A stretch of DNA of 64,000 nt from DAIQNV01 sp038748775. Its GTDB lineage: Bacteria; Planctomycetota; Phycisphaerae; Phycisphaerales; UBA1924. Shown piece after piece: positions 15,801 through 23,060 of this stretch; position 1 is the first letter of the stretch, and each line of letters begins with the position of its first letter. The notes under the pieces were generated by a model, which did not search any database, had not been told where the DNA came from, and was given only the letters and a program-made list of their open reading frames with translations. Location: assembly GCA_038748775.1 (NCBI GenBank), contig JBCDIT010000001.1, forward strand, positions 434,001 to 498,000, given 5' to 3'. A program made the position numbers and the translations under genes.

Positions 15801-16612
15801 GGTCCGTCGTCCTCCGCCGGTTCTGAACTCCCGCCAGCCAAGTCGTCAACTGCCCCCGAAACTGTCTCGGGAGTCGTGGTCGATGATGCGTCGGGCGTGG
15901 CACCCGATGATCCCGAAGTTCCGAGCGTCCGGAGCGACACCTCGTCGCCCGACATCGTCACGACACGGATATTGAGCAGAGGCAAGGCCTTGTCCGGCGG
16001 CGGCGGCGCACCGGTCTGATCGACGCTGAGGATGATCATCGCGACCCCGTTGTCGAACTCGGCCGGGAAAGGGATTTCGTTGTTGCTCGACATCCAGGCC
16101 CCGCCCGGCTGCATCGCGCTGCCGAGCGCCTCATACCCACGGAACAACTCGAGACCCGACGGAACACCGACATACCCGCCCATCAGCGATCCGAACTCGC
16201 TCCGGAAACGCTCCACGTCGGCATCGGTCAGTTCCGCGTCCGCCGGCGGCACCAGGAACGCACGCACGGCCGGCGCATCGCCCGATTCGGCGGCGAGCAT
16301 CACCTCGTCGATCTGCGAACGCATCTCTTGCACGCCGCCGACGACCCCGAGCGCGACACCGACCTGCCCGACGGTGATGATCGCTCCGATGACGATCCCA
16401 GCGATCGCGAGGCCGATGCCCCCGACGCGACCGCCCGACATCTTGATGCCAACCGCCCCGCCAACTCCGAGCAACGCCCCGAGGGCCGGGAGGCCAGGGA
16501 TGCAGCAGACAAGCGAACACACCAACGAAAGGATGGCGAGTGCGCTGGTCCGGTCCGGCTCGGTGGTGTACCCGCTTTCGGGCTGATAGGCGTCCTGAGA
16601 GAACTGGCTCAT
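15797..16612 (-). CDS. DUF4190-like membrane protein overlapping the Mla ATPase gene
   Basis: 271 aa from ATG 16612. Residues about 20-90 hold two or three glycine-rich membrane helices (LAILSLVCSLVCCIPGLPALGALLG and GIGLAIAGIVIGAIITVGQVGVAL), the pattern of DUF4190. A soluble domain of about 150 residues follows, then an acidic, serine/threonine-rich tail. It precedes the ATPase with an ATGA overlap, in the position where a permease gene is usually found, but its helix pattern is not that of MlaE. It could be an accessory subunit or simply share the transcript. Confidence 0.65.
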   Translation of the reverse strand: MSQFSQDAYQPESGYTTEPDRTSALAILSLVCSLVCCIPGLPALGALLGVGGAVGIKMSGGRVGGIGLAIAGIVIGAIITVGQVGVALGVVGGVQEMRSQIDEVMLAAESGDAPAVRAFLVPPADAELTDADVERFRSEFGSLMGGYVGVPSGLELFRGYEALGSAMQPGGAWMSSNNEIPFPAEFDNGVAMIILSVDQTGAPPPPDKALPLLNIRVVTMSGDEVSLRTLGTSGSSGATPDASSTTTPETVSGAVDDLAGGSSEPAEDDGP

Positions 16613-16688
16613 ACCGCGAGCGTACCCGCCGCCGAGGGTGCCCGCCACGAACCGTCGCTTGCGGCGTCGGACAGACGCCGCCATGCGA

Positions 16689-17933
16689 TCAGAGAATACG
16701 CTTGCTCCGGGGGTAGCTCCCCAGGACCGTGATCTCCTTGCAGTGCGCCTTGATGCGATTCAGGGCCACCTTCATCATCGGATCATCTCGGTGCCCCACC
16801 GCATCGGCGAAGAACGTGTATTGCCAGTTCTCGCGGCCGCTCGGGCGCTTATCGAGGTGAGAGAGGTTGATGCCGGAAGCGTGGAAGACGCTCAACACCT
16901 CGACGAGCGCGCCGGGCCGGTCCTCGGTCACAAACATGAGGCTGGTCTTGTCGTCCCCGCTCACACGTGCCTTCTCGTTGCTGAGCACGAGGAACCGCGT
17001 GATGTTATTGGGATTGTCCTCAATCCTGGGGAACAGGGTTTTGAGGCCGTACATATCGCCGGCGAGCGCCGTGCCGATTGCCGCGGTCGTTGGCTCGTGC
17101 CCGATCTCCACGGCCTTGGCGTTCTCTTCCGCGGCGATCTGAGCCGCACGGCTCGAACTGGCCGCGGTGATCAACTCGCGACCAGGGAGTTGGGTCGACA
17201 ACCACTTGCGGCACTGGCTGAACACCTCTGGCTTGGAGTACACCCGCCGGACGTTCTTCGGCGCACAATTCGCGAGAAGTGCATGGTGGATCGCGATCTG
17301 CACCTCCGCGTAGATCGAGACCCTCGTGGCGTTTTCCTGGAACGCGTCGAGCGACTCGGCGATCCCGCCGCCGGTGGTGTTCTCGATGGGGACGAGGCCG
17401 TAGTTCACGTGTCCGCGTCTGACCTCTGTGAAGACGCCTGCGATCTCGTGGAGGTCCTCGTATTCGACCGACGCCCCGAACTGCTTGGTTGCGGCGACAT
17501 GGCTATGCGAGCCGAGCGGGCCCAGGAACCCGATCCGCAGCGGCTGCTCAAGCGCGAAACTCCCGCTCATCAGTTCTCGATACACACCCTCGATCGTCCG
17601 GTCGAACAGAGGGCCCTGGTTCGCCTTCAGCACGCGGGCGAGCACTTCGGCCTCGCGGTGCGGGGCATAGATCGGGATGTTCTGACCCCGCTTGAGCTTG
17701 CCGACCTCGCGGACCAACTCGGCTCGCTGATTCAGGAGTTTGATCAGCTTGCCGTCGAGGCGGTCGATCCCGGTTCGAAGCTTCGAGAGCGCCGCGGTAT
17801 CCGCGGCCGACTCGTGGGCCGGTGAGGCGGCCCCGGGCGTAGTCCGCCGAGAGCGACCCGCCTTCGAGACCTTCTTTGAGGCCTTCTTCGAGGCCTTCTT
17901 GGTCGACTTTTTCGCCGCTCGCTTCTTTGCCAT
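16689..17933 (-). CDS. pheA: Bifunctional chorismate mutase/prephenate dehydratase with a histone-like tail
   Basis: 414 aa. After a 45-residue Lys/Ala/Ser tail come the AroQ-type chorismate mutase (about 48-125, LRTGIDRLDGKLIKLLNQRAE), the prephenate dehydratase (about 131-320, with GFLGPLGSHSHVAA, PIENTTGGGIAESLD and the catalytic threonine of NNITRF) and a C-terminal ACT domain (about 330-414, DRPGALVEVLSVFHASGINLSHLDKRPS) for phenylalanine feedback. It converts chorismate to phenylpyruvate. The N-terminal tail (KKRAAKKSTKKASKKASKK) resembles histone H1/HU tails rather than any known P-protein extension. The gene heads the long minus-strand array. The 120-base spacer to the divergent gene carries its promoter. 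Confidence 0.92.
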   Translation of the reverse strand: MAKKRAAKKSTKKASKKASKKVSKAGRSRRTTPGAASPAHESAADTAALSKLRTGIDRLDGKLIKLLNQRAELVREVGKLKRGQNIPIYAPHREAEVLARVLKANQGPLFDRTIEGVYRELMSGSFALEQPLRIGFLGPLGSHSHVAATKQFGASVEYEDLHEIAGVFTEVRRGHVNYGLVPIENTTGGGIAESLDAFQENATRVSIYAEVQIAIHHALLANCAPKNVRRVYSKPEVFSQCRKWLSTQLPGRELITAASSSRAAQIAAEENAKAVEIGHEPTTAAIGTALAGDMYGLKTLFPRIEDNPNNITRFLVLSNEKARVSGDDKTSLMFVTEDRPGALVEVLSVFHASGINLSHLDKRPSGRENWQYTFFADAVGHRDDPMMKVALNRIKAHCKEITVLGSYPRSKRIL

Positions 17934-18053
17934 CGCTCGTTCTCGGTCCAGGGTGCCCGGTCGTTCCAGGGCTCTTATCGCCGAAACCGAGCCGTGTGTC
18001 CAGCCGGGATCGATAGGCTACTGAGGAGAACGAGCCCCAACGGAGACCGCAAG

Positions 18054-18971
18054 ATGCTTCTGCTCGCCGAATCCGACGTCACTCTGGTGCAGGGCCTGCC
18101 CGCGAGTGTTCACCTCGGGCTGACCGCGGCTTTCCTCGGCGGGCTTGTCCTCTGGGCCGCCGGCGCGAAGGTCGTCAAGCCCATATTCAGCTTGCTCGGT
18201 GTCTTGGTCGGGGGCTTCGTCGGGCTCATCGTCGCCGGTGCGTTGGGCCTCGGGTCGTTCGGGGGCGTCGGGGGATGGCTGATCACCACGCTGATCGGAG
18301 GGATCATCTGCCTCGTCGTCACCCTCTCGATCGTCAAAATGGCGATCGTGTTCACCGCGGCGGCCACGTTCTGCCTCGTCGGCTTCGGCGGCGGGCTTGT
18401 CTATGTCCAATTGACCGGCGGGCCTGAGTCCGAGGTCGCCCCGCCCGCCGACGACAACGAGCGCGACAGCAGCGGCGGGCTGCTTTTCAACGATCCTCGC
18501 ACCGATTCGCTCGTCCCGATCTCCAAGCTCTTCGACGACGGCACCAACGAAACCATCGAGAAGGTCGAGGAAGCGAGAGTCGTTGCGATGCGCGTCCAGG
18601 CGATCGTGCGCTCCGGCTTCGACCTCATCCACCGGCATTGGACTGCGCTGGGCACCGATCAGAAGGCCGCGGTTGCCGGGAGCACGCTGGGGGGTCTCGC
18701 GCTCGGGCTGGCGGCCGGATTCTTCTTCCCAAAGCGATCGACAGCGGTCATCACCGCCCTCGCCGGCTCCGCTTCGTTCCTGATCTCCGGCGCCGCGCTG
18801 ATCGAGGGCCTTCCATGGCTCGAGTCGGCCCGGCCGGCCGTGGAAGGCAAGTCGCCGATTTTCTGGGCGATCGTGTGGTCGGTCACCGCCACCGTCGGAC
18901 TGCTGGTCCAGCTCAACCTGATCAGCAAGAAGAAGTCGAAGAAGAAAGACAAAGACGACGACGAGGACTGA
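18054..18971 (+). CDS. Multi-pass membrane protein, TMEM198/DUF4203-like
   Basis: 305 aa from ATG 18054. A signal-like N-terminus, about four closely packed glycine-rich helices (for example IFSLLGVLVGGFVGLIVAGALGL and LVVTLSIVKMAIVFTAAATFCLVGFGGGLVY), a 70-residue soluble loop, then three more helices (AAVAGSTLGGLALGLAAGFFF to FWAIVWSVTATVGLLVQLNLI) and a charged C-terminal KKKSKKKDKDDDED. The paired helical bundles and glycine spacing resemble DUF4203/TMEM198 proteins. Function unknown; possibly a channel or scaffold. It is monocistronic. Confidence 0.65.
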   Translation: MLLLAESDVTLVQGLPASVHLGLTAAFLGGLVLWAAGAKVVKPIFSLLGVLVGGFVGLIVAGALGLGSFGGVGGWLITTLIGGIICLVVTLSIVKMAIVFTAAATFCLVGFGGGLVYVQLTGGPESEVAPPADDNERDSSGGLLFNDPRTDSLVPISKLFDDGTNETIEKVEEARVVAMRVQAIVRSGFDLIHRHWTALGTDQKAAVAGSTLGGLALGLAAGFFFPKRSTAVITALAGSASFLISGAALIEGLPWLESARPAVEGKSPIFWAIVWSVTATVGLLVQLNLISKKKSKKKDKDDDED

Positions 18972-19007
18972 TCCGACCGCCTGAGTGCTTTCCCGCCCAG
19001 GATCCGC

Positions 19008-19997
19008 TCACGCTTCGACGACGTTCGGTGGCCGACGCCCCAGCAAGATCGCGGCGGCGTTCTCCCCCACCATCGCGGTCATCCGCTCTCTGTAACGCTT
19101 CTCGGCCGAGCCCACGTGGGGCATCATCGTCACGTTATCGAGTTCAACGAGCCCCGGGTGCACCCTCGGCTCGTTCTCAAAGACGTCCAGGCCAGCGCCC
19201 CAGATCCGCTTGTTCCGGAGAGCCTCGACAAGGGCTTCCTCGTCGATCACCGGGCCGCGGCTGGTGTTCACGATGATCGCAGTCGGCTTCATCCGACCCA
19301 GTTCGGGCTCGCCGATGAGGTGCGTGGTCTCGGGAGTCAGAGGGGTGTGGACGCTGACAACGTCGGCCTCGGCGAGCCCTTCGTGGAGGTCGACCTTCCG
19401 CGCCGCCATCGGAGCCAACTCGAAGGCCCACTTTTGAGACCTTGAGACGTAGAGCACCTTCATGCCCCACGCGAGGGCCCGGTGGGCGGTCGCGTAGCCG
19501 ATTCGGCCGGCACCAACGATGAGGATGGTTCGCCCGGTGAGGTCCATCCCGAGGAAGTCGCCCATCGCGAGGGGGCCGTTCTGTGCCCACGCTCCGGTCC
19601 TCGCGTAGCGGTCGCCCTCGACCAGCCGCCTCGCGACCGCCATCGCGAGCAGCCAGGCGAGGTTGGCCGTGCCCTCGGTGACCGCGTCGGGGGTGTTGGT
19701 GACGACGATGTCTCGCTCGGCGCACGCTTTGGTATCGATGTTGTTGAACCCGACGGCGAAATTGCACACGCCCCGGAGTCGCCCGGAGCCGGCGTCGAGC
19801 ACCTCGGCGTCGATGCGATCTGGAAACATCGAAATGAGCACGTCCGCCTCGGACGCGGCCCTGAGCAAGGCGTCGCGGCTGGCGTGGTCAGGCCCGAGCT
19901 GATGCACGATTGCTCCCGGTACCCCCGGTACATCGAGCTTCCCTGGGACGTCTCGCGTCACGATCACGACGGGCTTGGTGTTGGCGTCGGCGGTCAT
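19008..19997 (-). CDS. D-2-hydroxyacid dehydrogenase (glyoxylate/hydroxypyruvate reductase type)
   Basis: 329 aa from ATG 19997, which is the first in-frame ATG that does not run through the start of the divergent gene. The NAD(P)-binding GAGRIG is at about 162-167, and the catalytic triad of the family is visible as R247 (NTSRGPVID), E276 (DVFENEP) and H294 (MMPHVGSA). It should reduce 2-oxoacids such as glyoxylate or hydroxypyruvate. The N-terminal half contains the usual NFAVGFNNIDTKACAERDI segment. It is monocistronic, with the divergent EEP-family gene starting 50 bases away. Confidence 0.92.
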   Translation of the reverse strand: MTADANTKPVVIVTRDVPGKLDVPGVPGAIVHQLGPDHASRDALLRAASEADVLISMFPDRIDAEVLDAGSGRLRGVCNFAVGFNNIDTKACAERDIVVTNTPDAVTEGTANLAWLLAMAVARRLVEGDRYARTGAWAQNGPLAMGDFLGMDLTGRTILIVGAGRIGYATAHRALAWGMKVLYVSRSQKWAFELAPMAARKVDLHEGLAEADVVSVHTPLTPETTHLIGEPELGRMKPTAIIVNTSRGPVIDEEALVEALRNKRIWGAGLDVFENEPRVHPGLVELDNVTMMPHVGSAEKRYRERMTAMVGENAAAILLGRRPPNVVEA

Positions 19998-20047
19998 CGC
20001 ATGTAGCCTACGGACCGCGCAGGACGCGCCGGAGATCTCTTGGGCTC

Positions 20048-20827
20048 GTGAAGGTTCTCTCCTGGAACATCCTCCACGGCGGCGGGCGACGGCTCCCATG
20101 GATCGCCCTCGAGGTGCTCGACGAAGCGCCCGACGTGGTTTGCCTCACCGAGTACCGCAACGGGATCGGAGGGGGCCAGCTCCGCGGCGTGCTCGCCGAC
20201 CACGGACTCTGCTACCAGCACGCCACCGACGCGGCCCGGGGGCGGAACGGGATTCTGGTCGCGGCCCGCATGCCCATCGGAACGCTGAACGAGGCCTCGC
20301 CCAAGCTCGTGACCCTCGAGCTTCCTGAAGCAGGCCTCGCCCTGACGGCGGCGCATCTGCCCGACGCCCGACGCGGCGATCTGAAGGCGGAAACCCGAAA
20401 ATCGGCCGCGTGGCACGCCGTGCTCGACGAAGCGAGGGCCCGCCGAGGCGGGTACCACGCGGTTTTGGGCGACTTTAATACCGGCCGGCACCGCATCGAT
20501 GAGGACGGCACAACCTTCACGTGCACGGCCCTGATGGGCCAACTCCGGACGCTCGGATACCTCGATTCCTGGGCCGATCGGCCCGAAAGACCGCTCTGCG
20601 ATCCGCGAGCTGTCACGTGGACCAGCCACACCGGCGCCGGGTTCCGGCTCGACCACACGTGGTGCTCCCCCCCCCTCGCGGCCCGCGTTCGAGGCGTGGA
20701 CTACCGGCACGGACCGCGTTTGCGCGGCCTGTCGGACCACTCCGCGATGGTTGTTGAGCTCTCTGAGCCCTCAAAAAACAGTGAATTTGGGGGCCCTTTG
20801 GCCACCCCGACGCAAAAAACACTGTAA
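20048..20827 (+). CDS. Endonuclease/exonuclease/phosphatase family protein
   Basis: 259 aa from GTG 20048 (VKVLSWNILHGGG). The EEP motifs are in order: N7 in SWNILHG, E35 in CLTEYRNG, a histidine in TAAHLPDARRGD, LGDFNTG in the middle and SDHSAMVVEL at the C-terminus. These are the metal-binding and catalytic residues of the DNase I/sphingomyelinase/synaptojanin superfamily. There is no signal peptide, so it should act in the cytoplasm on DNA, RNA or a phosphodiester metabolite. Which of these cannot be decided. The start is preceded by no strong ribosome-binding site. Confidence 0.85.
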   Translation: MKVLSWNILHGGGRRLPWIALEVLDEAPDVVCLTEYRNGIGGGQLRGVLADHGLCYQHATDAARGRNGILVAARMPIGTLNEASPKLVTLELPEAGLALTAAHLPDARRGDLKAETRKSAAWHAVLDEARARRGGYHAVLGDFNTGRHRIDEDGTTFTCTALMGQLRTLGYLDSWADRPERPLCDPRAVTWTSHTGAGFRLDHTWCSPPLAARVRGVDYRHGPRLRGLSDHSAMVVELSEPSKNSEFGGPLATPTQKTL

Positions 20828-20915
20828 AAAGAGGGCGAAACGCTCGTCATGGCCGATGAGCGTGTCGCACCGGCAGGAGGCCGGGGCGAGAGAAACCCAT
20901 TCCGGAGTCGGAAAC

Positions 20916-21323
20916 ATGGCGAAGAAAGCCGCAAAGAAAACCGCGAAGCGCACCACCAAGAAAGCCCCGGCCCGCGCCGCGGCCGCCCCCAAGGCCCCCA
21001 GGATCACGTCGGCCAAGGACAAGGCCCGTACCAAGAGCGAGATCCTGACCATGCTCGCTGAGCACACCGGGATCTCCAAGAAGGAAGTCGCCCAGGTCTT
21101 CGAGGTCATGGGCACCATGATCGCCGCCGACCTCAAGAAGGGCGCCATCGGTTCGTTCACCGTCCCGGGCCTGATGAAGGTCACCGTCCAGCGCAAGCCC
21201 GCCACCAAGGCTCGCAAGGGCATCAACCCGTTCACCAAGGAGCCGACCGTATTCGCGGCCAAGCCGGCCCGCAACGTGGTCAAGGTCCGCCCGATGAAGG
21301 GCCTCAAGGACCTCGTCGGCTGA
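20916..21323 (+). CDS. HU/IHF-like DNA-binding protein with basic N-terminal tail
   Basis: 135 aa from ATG 20916, behind a purine-rich leader. Residues 1-30 are a Lys/Ala-rich tail (MAKKAAKKTAKRTTKKAPA). The HU fold follows: KSEILTMLAEHTGISKKEVAQVFEVMGTMIAADLKKG, then the DNA-contacting arm around RKPATKARKGINPFTKEP. The arm is of normal HU type and the protein should bend and compact DNA in the nucleoid. The histone-like N-terminal extension is seen in several planctomycete HU proteins. A strong Rho-independent terminator lies 48 bases after the stop, so the gene is monocistronic and probably highly expressed. Confidence 0.9.
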   Translation: MAKKAAKKTAKRTTKKAPARAAAAPKAPRITSAKDKARTKSEILTMLAEHTGISKKEVAQVFEVMGTMIAADLKKGAIGSFTVPGLMKVTVQRKPATKARKGINPFTKEPTVFAAKPARNVVKVRPMKGLKDLVG

Positions 21324-21370
21324 TCGACCGGGCCGATCGGCCCAACGGTTCGATCCGAGAGATCACACCG

Positions 21371-21405
21371 CCCGCGCCCCCGGGAGTCCGAGGCGCGGGT
21401 TTTTT
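21371..21405 (+). terminator. Rho-independent terminator of the HU gene
   Basis: A perfect 8-base stem, CCCGCGCC (21371-21378) with GGCGCGGG (21392-21399), a 13-base loop, and six T residues at 21400-21405. It follows the HU stop by 48 bases. Confidence 0.9.
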
Positions 21406-21444
21406 GTGGGCCCTCGGCGCTCTGGGTCCCGCTACCGTCCTCGC

Positions 21445-22326
21445 ATGAACGTCGAGCGTCGGGTCGGACAATCCGCGGTCGCCCTTGAAACAACGCTGCT
21501 GGTGCACGGATTGCCGGCGGAGGCATCGAGGGCGTTTGCAAACGAGTTGGCTGAGATCGTCCGGATGAACGGAGCCCAGCCAGCGGTTGTCGGCGTCGTC
21601 GAAGGCCGTGCGGTGTGTGGGCTGTCCGAATCAGAGTTGGAGTCCTTGATCGACGCCGGGCCGGACGCGATCCCGAAGGCCAACACCGCCAACCTCGGCT
21701 CGCTGTTGTTTCGGGGCGCTTCGGCCGCGACGACGGTCAGCGCGACGTGCGAAATCGCGGCCGCGACGGGTGTGGACGTCTTCGCGACCGGCGGGATCGG
21801 CGGGGTGCACCGGGGCTACAGCGAACGACTGGATATCTCGAGCGATCTGATGGCCCTGGCGCGGTTCCCGGTGGCCGTGGTCGCTTCGGGAGTGAAGAGC
21901 CTCCTCGACGTCGCGGCGACGCGAGAGGCACTTGAGACCCTTGGCGTGCCCTGTGTCGGGTTCGGTACCGACCGCTTGCCGGCGTTCTACCTCCGCGATC
22001 TCGGAGAAGACTCGGGCCCGCCCCTCGATGCACGATTCGACGACGCGGGCGAACTCGCGGCGTTCGTTCGATCCGAACTCGCCCGCACCGGACGGGGCGT
22101 TCTGATCGGCAACCCGATCCCCCCGGAGGCGGAGCTCGCCGCCGACGACTGGGCGAGGTGGCTGTCAGACGCAGAGGCCATCGCCTCGAATGCGTCGGGC
22201 CGCGATGTCACGCCTCGGGTTCTCGCGGCGCTGCACGAGGTCTCCGGTGGCGCCACGCTGCGGGCCAATCTGGAACTCGTCAGGTCCAACACGCGCCTGG
22301 CCGCGGCGTTGGCAGCACACCCGTAA
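21445..22326 (+). CDS. psuG: Pseudouridine-5'-phosphate glycosidase
   Basis: 293 aa from ATG 21445. The family is recognisable from ALETTLLVHGLP, KANTANLGSLLFRGASAATTVSAT, VFATGGIGGVHRG and the C-terminal GKNP-like loop GNPIPPEAELAADDW. The lysine of the PKANTAN loop is the Schiff-base residue in PsuG (K166 in E. coli). It reversibly cleaves pseudouridine 5'-phosphate to uracil and ribose 5-phosphate in nucleoside salvage. The partner kinase (psuK) is not adjacent. It is flanked upstream by the HU terminator. Confidence 0.9.
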   Translation: MNVERRVGQSAVALETTLLVHGLPAEASRAFANELAEIVRMNGAQPAVVGVVEGRAVCGLSESELESLIDAGPDAIPKANTANLGSLLFRGASAATTVSATCEIAAATGVDVFATGGIGGVHRGYSERLDISSDLMALARFPVAVVASGVKSLLDVAATREALETLGVPCVGFGTDRLPAFYLRDLGEDSGPPLDARFDDAGELAAFVRSELARTGRGVLIGNPIPPEAELAADDWARWLSDAEAIASNASGRDVTPRVLAALHEVSGGATLRANLELVRSNTRLAAALAAHP

Positions 22327-22473
22327 ATCGGTGGCTCCTTTCGCCTGCGAGCCGGCCGAAGCCAAGAACAACCCCGTCGAGGTCGCCGACTCCCCAAACC
22401 TCACCGACTCCGACCGAGACCAGTAAGCCCGAGCGCGGACTTGCGTCTTTCGGGAGGTCTGCGACACTCGGGC

Positions 22474-23049
22474 GTGGCCTCTCCCAACCAGGACACCGAC
22501 GCGACCATCCTCATGAGCGCCGCGGCCGACGGCGATCGCAAGGCCGCGGACGCTTTGCTGCCGTTGGTCTACGCCCAGCTCAGGAGGGCAGCCCAGCTCC
22601 AGCTCGCCTCGGAGCGCTCCGACCACACCCTCTCGGCGACCGCGATGGTCCACGAGGCCTTCTTGAAACTCGTCGGCCCGAGAGATGTTCCCTGGGCCAA
22701 CCGAGGGCACTTTTACGCGGCCGCAGCCCAGGCGATGCGTCGGATTCTGATCGACCACGCCCGCGCGAGAGCGGCCCGAGGCGGCCCGAAGGTCCGAATC
22801 GAGGACGTCGGTGACGTCGGCGCCCTCGCGACCGCAGATTCTGAGCAAATCTTGGCAGTCGACGCGGCGTTCAGCCGCTTGGAGGCGTCGGACCCGGAAG
22901 CCGCGGCTGTTGTTCGCCTGCGGTTCTATGCCGGGCTGAGCGTTGACCAAGCGGCCGGTGCGCTCGGGATCTCGCCTCGCTCGGCCGCGAGGCTCTGGGC
23001 GTACGCACGGGCCGTGATGTACCGGGAGCTTGCGGAGCAAGGCTCGTAG
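22474..23049 (+). CDS. ECF-type RNA polymerase sigma factor (kinase-linked planctomycete class), copy 1
   Basis: 191 aa from GTG 22474 (a TTG 33 bases upstream is possible). Region 2 includes LLPLVYAQLRRAAQLQLASERSDHTLSATAMVHEAFLKLV and HFYAAAAQAMRRILIDHARARAA. Region 4 has AAAVVRLRFYAGLSVDQAAGALGISPRSAARLWAYARAVMYREL. This is the ECF type (TIGR02999-like) typical of Planctomycetes, where such genes sit next to Ser/Thr kinases (ECF-STK groups). The kinase gene starts 11 bases downstream. It presumably directs transcription of an unknown target set in response to the kinase signal. Confidence 0.9.
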   Translation: MASPNQDTDATILMSAAADGDRKAADALLPLVYAQLRRAAQLQLASERSDHTLSATAMVHEAFLKLVGPRDVPWANRGHFYAAAAQAMRRILIDHARARAARGGPKVRIEDVGDVGALATADSEQILAVDAAFSRLEASDPEAAAVVRLRFYAGLSVDQAAGALGISPRSAARLWAYARAVMYRELAEQGS

Positions 23050-23060
23050 GGAAGGAAGCG

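Noticed and set aside
20778..20825. Inverted hexamers ACAGTG and CACTGT with A-runs, spaced 36 bases apart, before the HU gene
   Set aside because: Six-base arms so far apart are likely by chance, and they lie across the end of the endonuclease/exonuclease/phosphatase gene.
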